A stretch of 64,000 nt of DNA from Methylobacterium sp. J-070 (GCF_022829385.1 NZ_JAKSXX010000142.1:1-64000); one strand, 5' to 3'. Positions 8,666-18,384 are shown, counted from the first letter of the stretch. Notes: a model not told the origin generated them from the sequence alone. A program made the numbers and translations.

Positions 8666-9481
8666 ATGAAACCAGCCCGTCTCGCCGTCCTCGGCATCGC
8701 CCTCGCGGCGGGCAGCGGGGCGGCCTTCCTGATGAGCGGCGGCGACCCGCCTGCGCCGCCCCCGCCGCCGAAGGCCGAGGCGCCGCCGGTGCCGATGACC
8801 GACGTGCTCGTGGCCGCCACCGACATGCCCATGGGCCAGGTGCTGCGGGCCGCGGACCTGCGCTGGCAGCCGTGGCCGGATGGCGCCCTGTCGCCGGGCT
8901 ACATGTCCCGCAAGCTCAATCCGAAGGCCCTCGACGAGACCGCCGGCGCCGCCGTCCGCTCGGGCTTCCTGGCGGGCGAGCCGATCCGTGCGCAGAAGCT
9001 GGTGCGGCCCGAGAGCGGCTTCATGGCGGCGATCCTGCCGGCCGGGATGCGCGCCGTCGCCATCATCACCGACAGCCGCGGGACGAACTCGGCGGGCGGC
9101 TTCATCCTGCCCAACGACCGCGTCGACGTGATCCGCATCGTCCGCGACGAGGCCCGTTCGCGGGCCAGCAACACCGAGGTCCAACTCTCCCAGACGATCC
9201 TGACCGACATCCGCGTCCTGGCGATCGGTCAGCTGATCCAGGAGAAGAACGGCACCAACGTCGTCACCGGCGAGACCGCGACGCTGGCGGTCACGCCCGC
9301 CCAGGCCGAGACCCTGGCGCTCGCCAACAAGGTGGGTGCCCTGTCGCTGGCGCTGCGCAGCCTCTCCGACGCTGGGCAGTCGCCCGACGCACCGCCGCAG
9401 GCCGACGCGCCCCAGGCGCAGATGCCAGACCCCGCCCTGACCGTCGTGCGCTTCGGCGTCGTGCGGCAGCAGACGCCGTGA
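8666..9481 (+). CDS. cpaB: Tad/Flp pilus assembly protein CpaB (RcpC)
   Basis: A 271-residue inner-membrane-anchored periplasmic protein. An N-terminal membrane segment (about 4-20) is followed by a proline-rich linker and a SAF-like domain (MTDVLVAATDMPMGQVLRAA, then SGFLAGEPIRAQKL). CpaB/RcpC proteins are thought to line the outer-membrane secretin for Flp pilus export. It is the first gene of the operon. Its TGA overlaps a possible GTG start of cpaC, but the ATG 6 bp later is preferred for cpaC. No pilin (flp) or prepilin peptidase (cpaA) gene precedes it in this window. Confidence 0.92.
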   Translation: MKPARLAVLGIALAAGSGAAFLMSGGDPPAPPPPPKAEAPPVPMTDVLVAATDMPMGQVLRAADLRWQPWPDGALSPGYMSRKLNPKALDETAGAAVRSGFLAGEPIRAQKLVRPESGFMAAILPAGMRAVAIITDSRGTNSAGGFILPNDRVDVIRIVRDEARSRASNTEVQLSQTILTDIRVLAIGQLIQEKNGTNVVTGETATLAVTPAQAETLALANKVGALSLALRSLSDAGQSPDAPPQADAPQAQMPDPALTVVRFGVVRQQTP

Positions 9482-9486
9482 TCGCC

Positions 9487-11028
9487 ATGACCGCTCCGCT
9501 GCCCCTCCCCCGCCGGGCCCGCCACGCGGCCGGCGCCCTCGCCCTCATGGCCGCGCTGATCACGCCTGCGCCCGCTCAGGAACGGTCGACGCTCGGCCCG
9601 GCGCCGATGCTGACGGTCGGCTCCGCGGAGGCCGCCTCGACCCGCCGGGTCGAGCTGACCGCCGGCCGCTCCGTGATCGTCGATCTCCCGCGGGACGCCA
9701 AGGAGGTCTTCGTCGCCAACCCGGCGGTGGCCAACGCGGTGGTCCGCTCGACCCGCAAGGTCTTCGTGATCGGCATGGCCGACGGCGCGACCTCGATCTT
9801 CATCATGGACGCCGAGGGCCGCCAGATCGCCGCCCTGGACGTGACGGTGGCACGCGACCTCAACCTCGGGACCCTGCGCGAGCTGCTGAACCAGAGCATC
9901 CCAGGCGGGCGCTTCGACGTGCGCTCCTCCGGGGCCTCGGTGCTGCTCTCGGGGTCGGTGAATTCGTCGGCCGACGCCCAGCAGGCGATCGACATCGCCA
10001 ACGCGTTCGTGGGGCTCGGAAGCACCGGCGGGGCCGGGGCGGCGGGCGCGGCGAGCGGCGGCGTCGCGGCCGGCGCGCGGGGCGCGGTGATCAACAACCT
10101 GACGATCCGCAACAAGGACCAGGTGATGCTCCGCGTCACCGTGGTCGAGGTGTCGCGCAACGTCCTGAAGCAGTTCGGGATCAACATGACCGGCAACTGG
10201 TCGGCGCTGAACCCGCTCGGAGACGCCATCACCTCCCCCACGATCAGCAACAACCTGCCGTTCCCGATCAACACGAACTTCCCCACCGGCAACCAGCTCC
10301 AGGCTTCCGTGAAGGGGGCCGGCTTCTCGCTTCAGGCCACCCTGAAGGCCTTCGAGCAGGCGGGCGTCTCGCGCATCCTGGCCGAGCCGACGCTCACCGC
10401 GATCTCCGGCGAGGCCGCGAAGTTCCTGGCCGGCGGCGAGTTCCCCGTCCCCTCCTCCGCCTCGTGCACCATCGGATCGTGCACCCCCGGGATCACCTAC
10501 AAGCCCTACGGCGTCGCCCTGTCGTTCACCCCGGTGGTGCTGGCCGACAACCGCATCTCGATCCGCGTCGCCACCGACGTGACCGAGATCGATCCGCAGA
10601 ACAGCTTCAACTACGTGCTCGGCAACAACTCGGTCGCCGTGCCGGGCACGCGGGTCCGCCGCTCCGAGACCACCGTCGAGCTGCCCTCGGGCGGCGTGAT
10701 GATGACCGCCGGCCTGATCCAGCAGGTGAACAAGCAGGCGATCTCCGGCCTGCCCGGCCTGATCAACCTGCCGATCCTCGGCGCGCTGTTCCGGTCCCGG
10801 GACTACCAGCGCCAGGAGACCGAGCTGATGATCATGTGCACCCCCTACATCGCCCGGGTCATGGAGCCGAAGCAGGTGAGCCGGCCCGACGACAACTTCG
10901 TCGACTCGACCGACGGGCAGGCCGTGCTGCTCGGCCAGATCAACCGCCTCTACGGCCGTGTCGCCCCCGCCGCCGCGGCCCCGCTCGGACGCGGCTATCG
11001 CGGCCACGTCGGCTTCATCGTCGAGTAA
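9487..11028 (+). CDS. cpaC: Tad/Flp pilus outer-membrane secretin CpaC
   Basis: A 513-residue secretin (RcpA/CpaC) that forms the outer-membrane channel for the Flp pilus. The signal peptide (1-27, ALITPAPAQ) is followed by the N-terminal pilus-associated domain (SVIVDLPRDAKEVFVANPAV), a BON-like segment (LLSGSVNSSADAQQAIDIAN), a Gly/Ala-rich linker, and the secretin core ending in TTVELPSGGVMMTAGLIQQV and LPGLINLPILGALFRSRDYQ. Start at the ATG at 9487; an in-frame GTG at 9478 overlapping cpaB is the alternative. Family length is about 500. Confidence 0.95.
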   Translation: MTAPLPLPRRARHAAGALALMAALITPAPAQERSTLGPAPMLTVGSAEAASTRRVELTAGRSVIVDLPRDAKEVFVANPAVANAVVRSTRKVFVIGMADGATSIFIMDAEGRQIAALDVTVARDLNLGTLRELLNQSIPGGRFDVRSSGASVLLSGSVNSSADAQQAIDIANAFVGLGSTGGAGAAGAASGGVAAGARGAVINNLTIRNKDQVMLRVTVVEVSRNVLKQFGINMTGNWSALNPLGDAITSPTISNNLPFPINTNFPTGNQLQASVKGAGFSLQATLKAFEQAGVSRILAEPTLTAISGEAAKFLAGGEFPVPSSASCTIGSCTPGITYKPYGVALSFTPVVLADNRISIRVATDVTEIDPQNSFNYVLGNNSVAVPGTRVRRSETTVELPSGGVMMTAGLIQQVNKQAISGLPGLINLPILGALFRSRDYQRQETELMIMCTPYIARVMEPKQVSRPDDNFVDSTDGQAVLLGQINRLYGRVAPAAAAPLGRGYRGHVGFIVE

Positions 11029-11045
11029 GGTTCAGGACCGGATCC

Positions 11046-11786
11046 ATGACCCGACGCCACCCGCCCGCCCTGCCCCGCCTCGGCAGCCTGCTCGCCGCCT
11101 GCGCGCTCGGCGCCCTCGCGACCGCCTGCAAGACCGACCCCGCCACCACCGGCGACATCACGGTGTCGGATTACCGCGCCCGGCACCCGATCGTGCTGGC
11201 CGACGGCACCCGCAGCCTCGACGTGTTCCCCACGGGCATCGGCCATCTCGATCCGCGCCAGACCGCCGACATCGACGCCTTCATGCTGGAATATCGCCGC
11301 TACGGCCGCGGCATCCTGCTGATGGAAGTGCCCCAGGGCGTGCCCCCGGCCGTGGCGCAGGCCGTCGCGCGGACGGCGGCGGCGCTGAGCCGCCTCGGCG
11401 GTCAGAGCGGCGTCGGCGCCCGCGAGATCGCGGTGACCGGCTACGCGGCGAGCGCGCCGACCCTCGCCGCGCCGATCCGGCTGAGCTTCCAGCGCATGCA
11501 GGCCAAGGTCGCCGACCAGTGCGGGCTGTGGCCGCAGGATCTCGGGACCTCCAGCTTCCAGTTCGACTACAGCAACCGGCCGAGCTGGAACCTGGGCTGC
11601 GCCATGCAGTCCACGGTGGCCGCCCAGGTGGCCGACCCGGTCGATCTGGTGCGCGGCCGGCCCGAGGGCCGGATCGACACCGTCAAGCGGGTTCGCGACA
11701 TCGGTCAGTTGCGGGATGGCAAGGATCCGTCAACCACATGGCGGCAAGATGGGCAGACCGCCGTCAAGTCTCAGGTCGGCCAATAG
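11046..11786 (+). CDS. cpaD: Tad/Flp pilus lipoprotein CpaD
   Basis: A 246-residue lipoprotein. The lipobox LATAC falls at about residues 24-28, after a short signal (LLAACALGALATACKTDP). The mature part has the CpaD pattern DYRARHPIVLADG, with FDYSNRPSWNLGCAMQSTVAAQVADPVDLV near the C-terminus. CpaD acts as a pilotin-like partner of the CpaC secretin. It starts 17 bp after the cpaC stop. The length is slightly above usual (about 220) because of a hydrophilic tail. Confidence 0.9.
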   Translation: MTRRHPPALPRLGSLLAACALGALATACKTDPATTGDITVSDYRARHPIVLADGTRSLDVFPTGIGHLDPRQTADIDAFMLEYRRYGRGILLMEVPQGVPPAVAQAVARTAAALSRLGGQSGVGAREIAVTGYAASAPTLAAPIRLSFQRMQAKVADQCGLWPQDLGTSSFQFDYSNRPSWNLGCAMQSTVAAQVADPVDLVRGRPEGRIDTVKRVRDIGQLRDGKDPSTTWRQDGQTAVKSQVGQ

Positions 11787-11842
11787 AACTGCCTCGTCCA
11801 ACCCCGACGCCGTAACCCGAACGCCAACCTGAAAGCGCCGTC

Positions 11843-13102
11843 ATGGCAGACCTGTCCGAGACGAGCGAGCGCACGATCGCCCCGGTGCCCCGGATCACCA
11901 TCCAGGCGTTCTGCGAGACCGGCGAGACCGCCGCGATGATCGAGGGCGCCGCCCTGGACCGGCGCATGCAGAAGGCGCAGGTCAAGGTCCGGATGGGCGG
12001 CGGCGCCGCGGCGATCGAGGCCTACCGGCACGCGCCGACCCCCAACGTCATCGTCATCGAAACGCAGGGATCGCGCTCCAAGCCGATCGAATGCCTCGAT
12101 GTCCTGGCCGAGTTCTGCGACGAGGGCACCCGCGTTCTGGTGATCGGCCACCTCAACGACGTCGCCCTCTACCGCCAGCTGATCCACCGGGGGGTTTCCG
12201 ACTACCTGATGGCGCCGGTGGAGCCGCTGACCCTGATCGCGGCGATCTCCGACCTGTACACGGCGCCGGGCGTGAAGCCGGTGGGCCGCACGGTGGCGGT
12301 CTACGGCGTCAAGGGCGGCATCGGCGCCTCCACAGTGGCGCACAACTTCGCCTGGTCGGTGGCCCGGGACCAGGGTGTCCAGACGGTGATCGCCGATCTC
12401 GACATCGCCTTCGGCACCGCCTCGCTCAACTTCAACCAGGACCCGCCGCAGGGCATCGCCGAGGCGGTGTTCGCCCCCGAGCGCCTCGATTCGGCGCTGG
12501 TCGAGCGGCTGCTGTCGAAGTGCAGCGACAACCTCAGCCTGCTCTCGGCGCCGGCGAGCCTCGACCGGACCATCGACCTGTCCGAGCCGGCCTTCGACGC
12601 GCTGATCGAGTACATGCGGGCGAGCGTGCCCTGCGTGGTGCTCGATGTCCCGCACCAGTGGAACGCCTGGACGAAGCGCGTCCTCACGGCGGCCGACGAG
12701 ATCCTGATCGTGGCGGGTCCCGACCTCGCCTGCCTGCGCAACGCCAAGAACCTGCTCGGCGCCCTCAAGCACGGGCGCCCGAACGACCAGGCGCCCCGGA
12801 TCCTGCTCAACGGCGTCGGCGTGCCGAAGCGCCCCGAGATCGGCGCGGCCGAGTTCTCCAAGGCCCTCGAGGCTCCGATCGCGCTCACGATCCCGTTCGA
12901 GCCGACCCTGTTCGGCACCGCCGCCAACAACGGCCAGATGATCGCCGAGATCCAGTCCGGCTCGAAGGTGGCGGACCTGTTCAACGACCTCGCGGCCGCG
13001 ACCCTCGGCCGGCCGGAGGCGCGGCGCGGGCGCCCGAGCCTGCTGGAGCCGTTGCTCGCCAAGCTGGCCAGCGCCAAGCTCCCCGGACGGAAGGCCTCGT
13101 GA
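11843..13102 (+). CDS. cpaE: Tad/Flp pilus localisation ATPase CpaE
   Basis: A 419-residue protein: an N-terminal receiver-like domain (about 17-140) without a normal phospho-acceptor motif, and a MinD/ParA-type ATPase. The deviant Walker A is GVKGGIGAST (155-164), followed by VIADLDIAFGTASLNF. CpaE/TadZ places the pilus machine at the cell pole. It lies 56 bp after cpaD and 30 bp before cpaF, within the same operon. Confidence 0.95.
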   Translation: MADLSETSERTIAPVPRITIQAFCETGETAAMIEGAALDRRMQKAQVKVRMGGGAAAIEAYRHAPTPNVIVIETQGSRSKPIECLDVLAEFCDEGTRVLVIGHLNDVALYRQLIHRGVSDYLMAPVEPLTLIAAISDLYTAPGVKPVGRTVAVYGVKGGIGASTVAHNFAWSVARDQGVQTVIADLDIAFGTASLNFNQDPPQGIAEAVFAPERLDSALVERLLSKCSDNLSLLSAPASLDRTIDLSEPAFDALIEYMRASVPCVVLDVPHQWNAWTKRVLTAADEILIVAGPDLACLRNAKNLLGALKHGRPNDQAPRILLNGVGVPKRPEIGAAEFSKALEAPIALTIPFEPTLFGTAANNGQMIAEIQSGSKVADLFNDLAAATLGRPEARRGRPSLLEPLLAKLASAKLPGRKAS

Positions 13103-13132
13103 TGCGGCGGCGCTTCGCCCAGGACCCGATCC

Positions 13133-14575
13133 ATGTTCGGTAGGCGGCAGACCGGCGCCCCGTCGGCGGCGCCCCCGCCGGTGCCGCAGGCGCGGAGCAC
13201 GGCCTCGTCCGTCCCCGCCCCCCGGGAGACGGTGGCCCCGCCCAAGCGGCCGGAGCCCGCTGCGCCGGTCGTCGTCGAGACCGTGCGGTCCGAGGACTAT
13301 TACCGCACCAAGAGCCTGATCTTCGGCGCCCTGATCGAGGCGATCGACCTCACGCAGCTCTCGCGCCTCGACGGCGAGACCGCCCGCGAGGAGATCCGCG
13401 ACATCGTCACGGAGATCATCGGTCTCAAGAACATCGTCCTGTCGATCGCCGAGCAGGAGGAACTGCTCGACGACATCTGCAACGACGTCCTCGGCTACGG
13501 GCCGCTGGAGCCGCTGCTCGCCCGCGACGACATCGCCGACATCATGGTCAACGGCGCCAACCGGACCTTCATCGAGGTCAACGGCAAGATCCAGCTGACC
13601 AGCGTCCGCTTCCGCGACAACCAGCAGCTGATGAACATCTGCCAGCGGATCGTCAGCCAGGTCGGCCGTCGCGTCGACGACGCCTCGCCGATCTGCGACG
13701 CGCGCCTGCCGGACGGGTCCCGCGTCAACGTCATCGCGCCGCCGCTCGCCATCGACGGCCCGGCACTGACCATCCGGAAGTTCAAGAAGGACAAGCTCAC
13801 CCTGGAGCAGCTCGTGCGCTTCGGGGCGATCTCGCCGGAGGGCGCCGAGGTCCTGAAGATCATCGGCCAGTCGCGCTGCAACGTGGTCATCTCCGGCGGT
13901 ACCGGCTCCGGCAAGACCACCCTGCTGAACTGCCTCACCGCCTTCATCGAGCACGACGAGCGGGTCATCACCTGCGAGGACGCGGCGGAGCTGCAGCTCC
14001 AGCAGCCCCACGTGGTCCGCCTGGAGACGCGCCCCCCCAACATGGAGGGCCAGGGCCAGGTCACCATGCGCGACCTCGTCAAGAACTGCCTGCGCATGCG
14101 GCCGGAGCGGATCATCGTCGGCGAGGTCCGCGGACCCGAGGCGTTCGACCTGCTCCAGGCGATGAACACCGGCCACGACGGCTCGATGGGCACGCTCCAC
14201 GCCAACAGCCCGCGCGAGTGCCTGTCGCGCATCGAGTCGATGATCTCGATGGGCGGCTTCACGCTGCCGTCGAAGACCCTGCGCGAGATGATCTGCGGCT
14301 CGATCGACGTGGTGATCCAGGCGACCCGCCTGCGCGACGGCTCGCGGCGGATCACCCACGTCACCGAGGTGCTCGGCATGGAGGGCGACGTCATCACCAC
14401 GCAGGACGTGTTCCTCTACGACATCGTCGGCGAGGACGCGAACGGCAAGCTGATCGGGCGCCACCGGTCCACCGGCATCGGCCGGCCGAAATTCTGGGAG
14501 CGCGCCCGCTACTACGGCCTGGAACGCCGCCTCGGCGAGGCGCTCGACGCCGCCGAAGTCGTCGACCGGACCTGA
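13133..14575 (+). CDS. cpaF: Tad/Flp pilus secretion ATPase CpaF (TadA)
   Basis: A 480-residue type II/IV secretion ATPase that powers Flp pilus assembly and retraction from the cytoplasmic face. A disordered Pro/Ala tail (1-45) precedes the N-terminal domain (YGPLEPLLARDDIADIMVNG). Walker A is GGTGSGKT (255-262), followed by the Asp box, Walker B (MRPERIIVGEVRGPEAFDLL) and the His box (GHDGSMGTLHANSPRE). All core motifs are intact. Confidence 0.97.
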   Translation: MFGRRQTGAPSAAPPPVPQARSTASSVPAPRETVAPPKRPEPAAPVVVETVRSEDYYRTKSLIFGALIEAIDLTQLSRLDGETAREEIRDIVTEIIGLKNIVLSIAEQEELLDDICNDVLGYGPLEPLLARDDIADIMVNGANRTFIEVNGKIQLTSVRFRDNQQLMNICQRIVSQVGRRVDDASPICDARLPDGSRVNVIAPPLAIDGPALTIRKFKKDKLTLEQLVRFGAISPEGAEVLKIIGQSRCNVVISGGTGSGKTTLLNCLTAFIEHDERVITCEDAAELQLQQPHVVRLETRPPNMEGQGQVTMRDLVKNCLRMRPERIIVGEVRGPEAFDLLQAMNTGHDGSMGTLHANSPRECLSRIESMISMGGFTLPSKTLREMICGSIDVVIQATRLRDGSRRITHVTEVLGMEGDVITTQDVFLYDIVGEDANGKLIGRHRSTGIGRPKFWERARYYGLERRLGEALDAAEVVDRT

Positions 14576-14590
14576 GCGCGGACCCGACCC

Positions 14591-15583
14591 ATGCCGGACC
14601 TGGCCGCCGCCACCGCCTCCAACCTGCCGATCGCGGCGGGCCTCATCGGCATCGCCGTGGCGGCCGTGGCCTACGTGGCGGTCCTGCCCCTGCTCGGCGA
14701 CGAGCGCCGGGCCAGCAAGCGCCTGAAGGCGATCGGCGTCTCCGCCTCCGGGGCGGCGATCCGCGGCGTCGCGATCAACCGGCGCGAGCAGGTCGCCAAG
14801 ACGCTGAGCGAGATCGAGGCCAAGGCCAAGGGTGCGTCGAAGGCCACCGTCGAGCTGAAGCTCGCCCGGGCCGGCCTCGACTGGACCAAGAAGACCTTCT
14901 ACATCCTGTCCGGCGTCAGCGCCGGGGTCCTCGGGCTGCTGCTCTTCCTGATCACCGACAGCCCGATCGCGGGTCTCGGGGCGGCCTTCGCGGGGGGCTT
15001 CGGCCTGCCGACGTGGCTGCTGCGCCATCTGCGGCTCCGGCGCATCGCGAAGTTCAACAAGGAACTGCCGAACGCCGTCGACGTGGTGGTGCGCGGCATC
15101 CGCACCGGCATCCCCGTGGGGGATTGCTTCCGCATGGTCTCGCGCGAGGCCGACGAGCCGGTGCGCAGCGAGTTCAAGACCGTGGTCGAGACGCAGGCGA
15201 TGGGCCTCTCGCTCGGCGAGGCGGTCTCGCGCATGTTCGAGCGGGTGCCGACCGCCGAGGTGAACTTCTTCGCCATCGTGATCAACATCCAGCAGCAATC
15301 CGGCGGCAACCTGTCGGAGGCGCTGAACAACCTCTCCGTGGTGCTGCGCGACCGCGCCAAGATGCGCGGCAAGGTTCAGGCGATGAGCATGGAGGCCAAG
15401 GCCTCGGCCTCGATCATCGCCTGCCTGCCCTTCGGCGTGGCGGGCATCACCACCCTGACCAGCCCCGACTACATCTCGCTGCTCTGGACGACGGACACCG
15501 GCAAGATCGCCCTGGTGGTGGCGGCGATCTGGATGTCGATCGGCGTCTTCACCATCAAGAAGATGATCGCCTTCGAGTTCTGA
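14591..15583 (+). CDS. tadB: Tad/Flp pilus inner-membrane platform protein TadB
   Basis: A 330-residue GspF-like membrane protein. Hydrophobic segments lie at about 12-35, 98-115, 117-140 and near the C-terminus. The GspF core includes ELPNAVDVVVRGIRTGIPVG and INIQQQSGGNLSEALNNLS. With TadC it forms the inner-membrane platform on which CpaF works. It follows cpaF by 15 bp. Length fits the family (about 320). Confidence 0.94.
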   Translation: MPDLAAATASNLPIAAGLIGIAVAAVAYVAVLPLLGDERRASKRLKAIGVSASGAAIRGVAINRREQVAKTLSEIEAKAKGASKATVELKLARAGLDWTKKTFYILSGVSAGVLGLLLFLITDSPIAGLGAAFAGGFGLPTWLLRHLRLRRIAKFNKELPNAVDVVVRGIRTGIPVGDCFRMVSREADEPVRSEFKTVVETQAMGLSLGEAVSRMFERVPTAEVNFFAIVINIQQQSGGNLSEALNNLSVVLRDRAKMRGKVQAMSMEAKASASIIACLPFGVAGITTLTSPDYISLLWTTDTGKIALVVAAIWMSIGVFTIKKMIAFEF

Positions 15584-15615
15584 GGCTCGCCGCGCGTGTT
15601 TCCGGATCCCGCCCC

Positions 15616-16593
15616 ATGATCGATGCCATCGCGGCGAAGCTGTTCGATCCCCGCTTCATGGGGATACTGCTGACCTCCGTGGCGGCGGCGGCGACCGCCT
15701 TCGCAGTGGCTCAGCCCTTCTTCGAGACCGACAAGCTCGCCAAGCGGATGAAGGTCGTCAGCGACGAGCGCGAGCAGATCCGGCGGCGCGAGCGGGCGCA
15801 GGGCGGGCGCGGCCCGAACCAAGCCACGCTGCGCGTGGCGCCGAAGGCCTACATGAAGTCCATCGTCGAGCGGTATCAGCTGCACCGCTGGCTGGGCACC
15901 GACACGGCCAAGCGCAAGCTGATGATGGCGGGCTATCGCGGCCAGGGGGCGGAGACGGCGTTCCTGTTCTTCCGCCTCGTCGTCCCGACCGCCACGGTGA
16001 TCGCCGCCCTGTTCTACCTGTTCGTGCTGGAGGCAATCGACACTTCCTACCTCGTCCGGTTGGGGCTGGTGATCGGGGCGGCCTACGGGGGCATCAAGGC
16101 CCCGGAGCTGTTCCTGGTGAACGCCGCCAAGAAGCGGCAGACGGAGATCCGGAAAGCCTGGCCGGACGCCCTCGACCTCACGCTGATCTGCGTGGAATCC
16201 GGCATGGCGATCGAGCATGCCTTCCGGAAGGTGAGCACCGAGATCGCCACCTCCTCGGTGGTCCTGGCCGAGGAACTCGCCCTCATGACCGCCGAGATGT
16301 CGTTCCTGCCGGACCGGCGGCAGGCCTACGAGAACCTCGTGCTGCGGACCGGGCTGGACCCCGTGAAGGCCGTGGCCACCGCCCTGAGCCAGGCCGAGCG
16401 CTACGGCACGCCGATCGGCCAGGCGCTCCGGGTGCTGAGCCAGGAGAGCCGCGACCATCGCATGAACGAGGCGGAGAAGAAGGCGGCGGGCCTTCCGCCC
16501 AAGCTCACCGTCCCGATGATCCTGTTCTTCCTGCCGGTGCTGTTCGTCGTCATCATCACCCCGGCCGTCATCCAGATCATGCGGACGCAGTGA
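15616..16593 (+). CDS. tadC: Tad/Flp pilus inner-membrane platform protein TadC
   Basis: A 325-residue GspF-domain protein, the paralogous partner of TadB. An N-terminal membrane segment (ILLTSVAAAATAFAVAQPFF), a middle pair of segments, the GspF core (AWPDALDLTLICVESGMAIE and LVLRTGLDPVKAVATALSQA) and a last membrane helix (MILFFLPVLFVVIITPAVIQ) are all present. The ATG at 15616 is 32 bp after tadB. It is the last recognisable tad gene before the insertion sequence at 16629; genes such as tadD/tadG are not in the window. Confidence 0.93.
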   Translation: MIDAIAAKLFDPRFMGILLTSVAAAATAFAVAQPFFETDKLAKRMKVVSDEREQIRRRERAQGGRGPNQATLRVAPKAYMKSIVERYQLHRWLGTDTAKRKLMMAGYRGQGAETAFLFFRLVVPTATVIAALFYLFVLEAIDTSYLVRLGLVIGAAYGGIKAPELFLVNAAKKRQTEIRKAWPDALDLTLICVESGMAIEHAFRKVSTEIATSSVVLAEELALMTAEMSFLPDRRQAYENLVLRTGLDPVKAVATALSQAERYGTPIGQALRVLSQESRDHRMNEAEKKAAGLPPKLTVPMILFFLPVLFVVIITPAVIQIMRTQ

Positions 16594-16620
16594 CGGCCCG
16601 CGCAAAGGTGATCCGCCCCC

Positions 16621-16628
16621 ACGAGAGT
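16621..16628. repeat. Left target-site duplication of the ISL3-type element
   Basis: ACGAGAGT immediately outside the left terminal inverted repeat. It is identical to the 8 bp outside the right end (18385-18392). Confidence 0.9.
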
Positions 16629-18384
16629 GGCTCTCCGTCGGGTTTGGTGGATCATGCTTCAAGGAGGAAGCGGCGACGCAGCAGGTCAAGCTTGGCTCGG
16701 CCGTACATGGAGCGCTTGAGCAGCTTGAGGCGGTTGACCTGTCCCTCGTCCTGCCCGCTGCTCCAAGGCAGGCGAAGGCCGGCGCGAACGGCAGCCCCGT
16801 CCTGATCGAGGCTGACGGCAAATCTCTCGACCACCCGCACGCCGCAGACCTGGGCGTCGGCCAGCCAAGCATCGAAGGCGGGGATGATGCCAGGCTCGGC
16901 CTGCGCGCCGCCGCAGCCTCTGCGAACGATCCGGCAGAACCGGCGGCCGAGATCGACGACCCGGGCGGCCTCGTCATCCTGCAGCACACGCACGACCGCA
17001 GCGGCGGCGTCGGCATCGAGATCCTCTGGCTCGCGCAGGAGATGCCACGACAACTGCTTCGGTGAGGGTAGTGGCGGGGATGATGTCGGCGCGGTCGGCG
17101 CTCCAACCGACGGCACCTGCAGGCGCCGGATCGTGGTCTTGGCCGGTCGCGTACGCCGCTCGGACAACCAGCGCCGGACCTGCTTCGCTGTGCCGGGAAA
17201 GCCGAGCCGGCGAAGCTCACGCCAGAGCTGCATAGCGTTCTCGCAGCCCTCACGGTGGCGGGTGTGCAGGTGATCGAGATGAGGATCGAGGATGCTGCGC
17301 CCCGGCCCGCGCCAGCCATGGCGCGGGAAGCGCTCGGCGAAGGCGTACTTGCGCACCGTGGCACGGGCCAAGCCGGTCTCGCGGTTGATCTGCCTAAGCG
17401 ACTGCCCGGCCGCGCGGCGGCGACGGACATCGTCGTAGCGCACCTCCCATCGCTCGACCGCGGCGGCGCGGGCGAGCGCCTCGGCGGGGGCTCGGGGGTA
17501 GGCTTTGGTGCGCCGGGTCGAAGGGATCAGTGTCCCGACCGGAGGTAACAGCTTCAGACGTGGGTGGACGCGGGCGAGCCAGCGCTCGATCATCTGGCGG
17601 GTGTTGAGCAGCAGGTGCCAGCGGTCGGCGACCTGCACGGCCTCGGGCGCGCCCAGGGTGGTGCCGCGCGCGTACTCGGTCGAGCGGTCGCGCGCCACGA
17701 GCTGGATCTGGGGCTCGCGACGGAGCCAAGCGGCCCAGGTCTCGGCGGAGCGGTCGGGCAGTAGATCGATGGGACGATGACGTTCGAGGTCGACCACGAT
17801 GGTTCCGTAGGTTCGACCCTTGCACAGTGCCCAGTCGTCGACGCCGACGACCTGCGGCCGGTCGACAGCCGGCAGCGGCACGCTCCGGATTGTCCGCAAC
17901 AGCGTCGTAGCGCTGGTCGGCATGGCCAATTGCGCGAGCAGCCGGGCGGCAGGCTGGCCGCCGAGTGCGAGACCGGTTCGAGCCTGGGCCTGGACGAGCC
18001 GCCGGGTGCGCTGGGCATGGCGGGCGAGCAGATGCGGGAAGCGCTCGGCGAAGGTGTGGCGGGGGCAGGCCGGGTCGCGGCAGTAGAAGCGCCGGACCGC
18101 CAGTTGCAGCCGGACCGCATTGCCGCTGACCGGCAGGTCGGTGGGCCGTCGATGGTAGCGGCTATGGACCGACGTGCTGAGGGTCCGACACGTCGGGCAG
18201 CGGGCATGATCGTGCCGAGCTTGGGCGAGAACGGTGAGGGCCCCGGGGCCGTCCCGTACGACACGAACGAAGCGACAGGCGGGCAGTGGGCAAAGCAGGG
18301 TCATGCCCTGATCTGCGTCCTGACGACGACCTTCGCTACGGGCCAACCGTCACGCTAACTTTCCACCAAACCCGACGGAGAACC
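16629..18384 (-). mobile_element. Complete ISL3-family insertion sequence, 1756 bp
   Basis: The terminal inverted repeats are 23 bp: left 16629-16651 begins GGCTCTCCGTCGGGTTTGG, and right 18362-18384 reads, in reverse complement, GGTTCTCCGTCGGGTTTGG. They differ at one position. The element is flanked by the perfect 8-bp direct repeat ACGAGAGT, the size expected for ISL3. One transposase gene fills it. Intact ends, duplication and gene suggest a fairly recent insertion. It separates the tad operon from the cobalamin riboswitch that starts about 15-20 bp beyond the right end. Confidence 0.93.
16652..18304 (-). CDS. ISL3-family transposase
   Basis: A 550-residue DDE transposase. The N-terminal zinc-finger region has CPLPAC, CPTC and CRDPACPRHTF. 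The catalytic core has VGVDDWALCKGRTYGTIVVD (first Asp), VADRWHLLLN (second Asp) and, near the C-terminus, SSGQDEGQVNRLKLLKRSMY, whose Glu is the probable third catalytic residue. The middle contains a helix-turn-helix insert (SLRQINRETGLARATVRKYA). The start at 18304 (MTLLCPLPAC) is preferred over the ATG at 18346, since it places the zinc finger at the N-terminus as in relatives. The stop abuts the left inverted repeat. Confidence 0.92.
   Translation of the reverse strand: MTLLCPLPACRFVRVVRDGPGALTVLAQARHDHARCPTCRTLSTSVHSRYHRRPTDLPVSGNAVRLQLAVRRFYCRDPACPRHTFAERFPHLLARHAQRTRRLVQAQARTGLALGGQPAARLLAQLAMPTSATTLLRTIRSVPLPAVDRPQVVGVDDWALCKGRTYGTIVVDLERHRPIDLLPDRSAETWAAWLRREPQIQLVARDRSTEYARGTTLGAPEAVQVADRWHLLLNTRQMIERWLARVHPRLKLLPPVGTLIPSTRRTKAYPRAPAEALARAAAVERWEVRYDDVRRRRAAGQSLRQINRETGLARATVRKYAFAERFPRHGWRGPGRSILDPHLDHLHTRHREGCENAMQLWRELRRLGFPGTAKQVRRWLSERRTRPAKTTIRRLQVPSVGAPTAPTSSPPLPSPKQLSWHLLREPEDLDADAAAAVVRVLQDDEAARVVDLGRRFCRIVRRGCGGAQAEPGIIPAFDAWLADAQVCGVRVVERFAVSLDQDGAAVRAGLRLPWSSGQDEGQVNRLKLLKRSMYGRAKLDLLRRRFLLEA

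Noticed and set aside
11771-15298. 1175-codon open frame on the minus strand opposite cpaE/cpaF/tadB
   Set aside because: It is the antisense shadow of three clearly coding pilus genes; its composition (Arg/Asp/Gly/His low complexity) and lack of domains are typical of GC-rich shadow frames.
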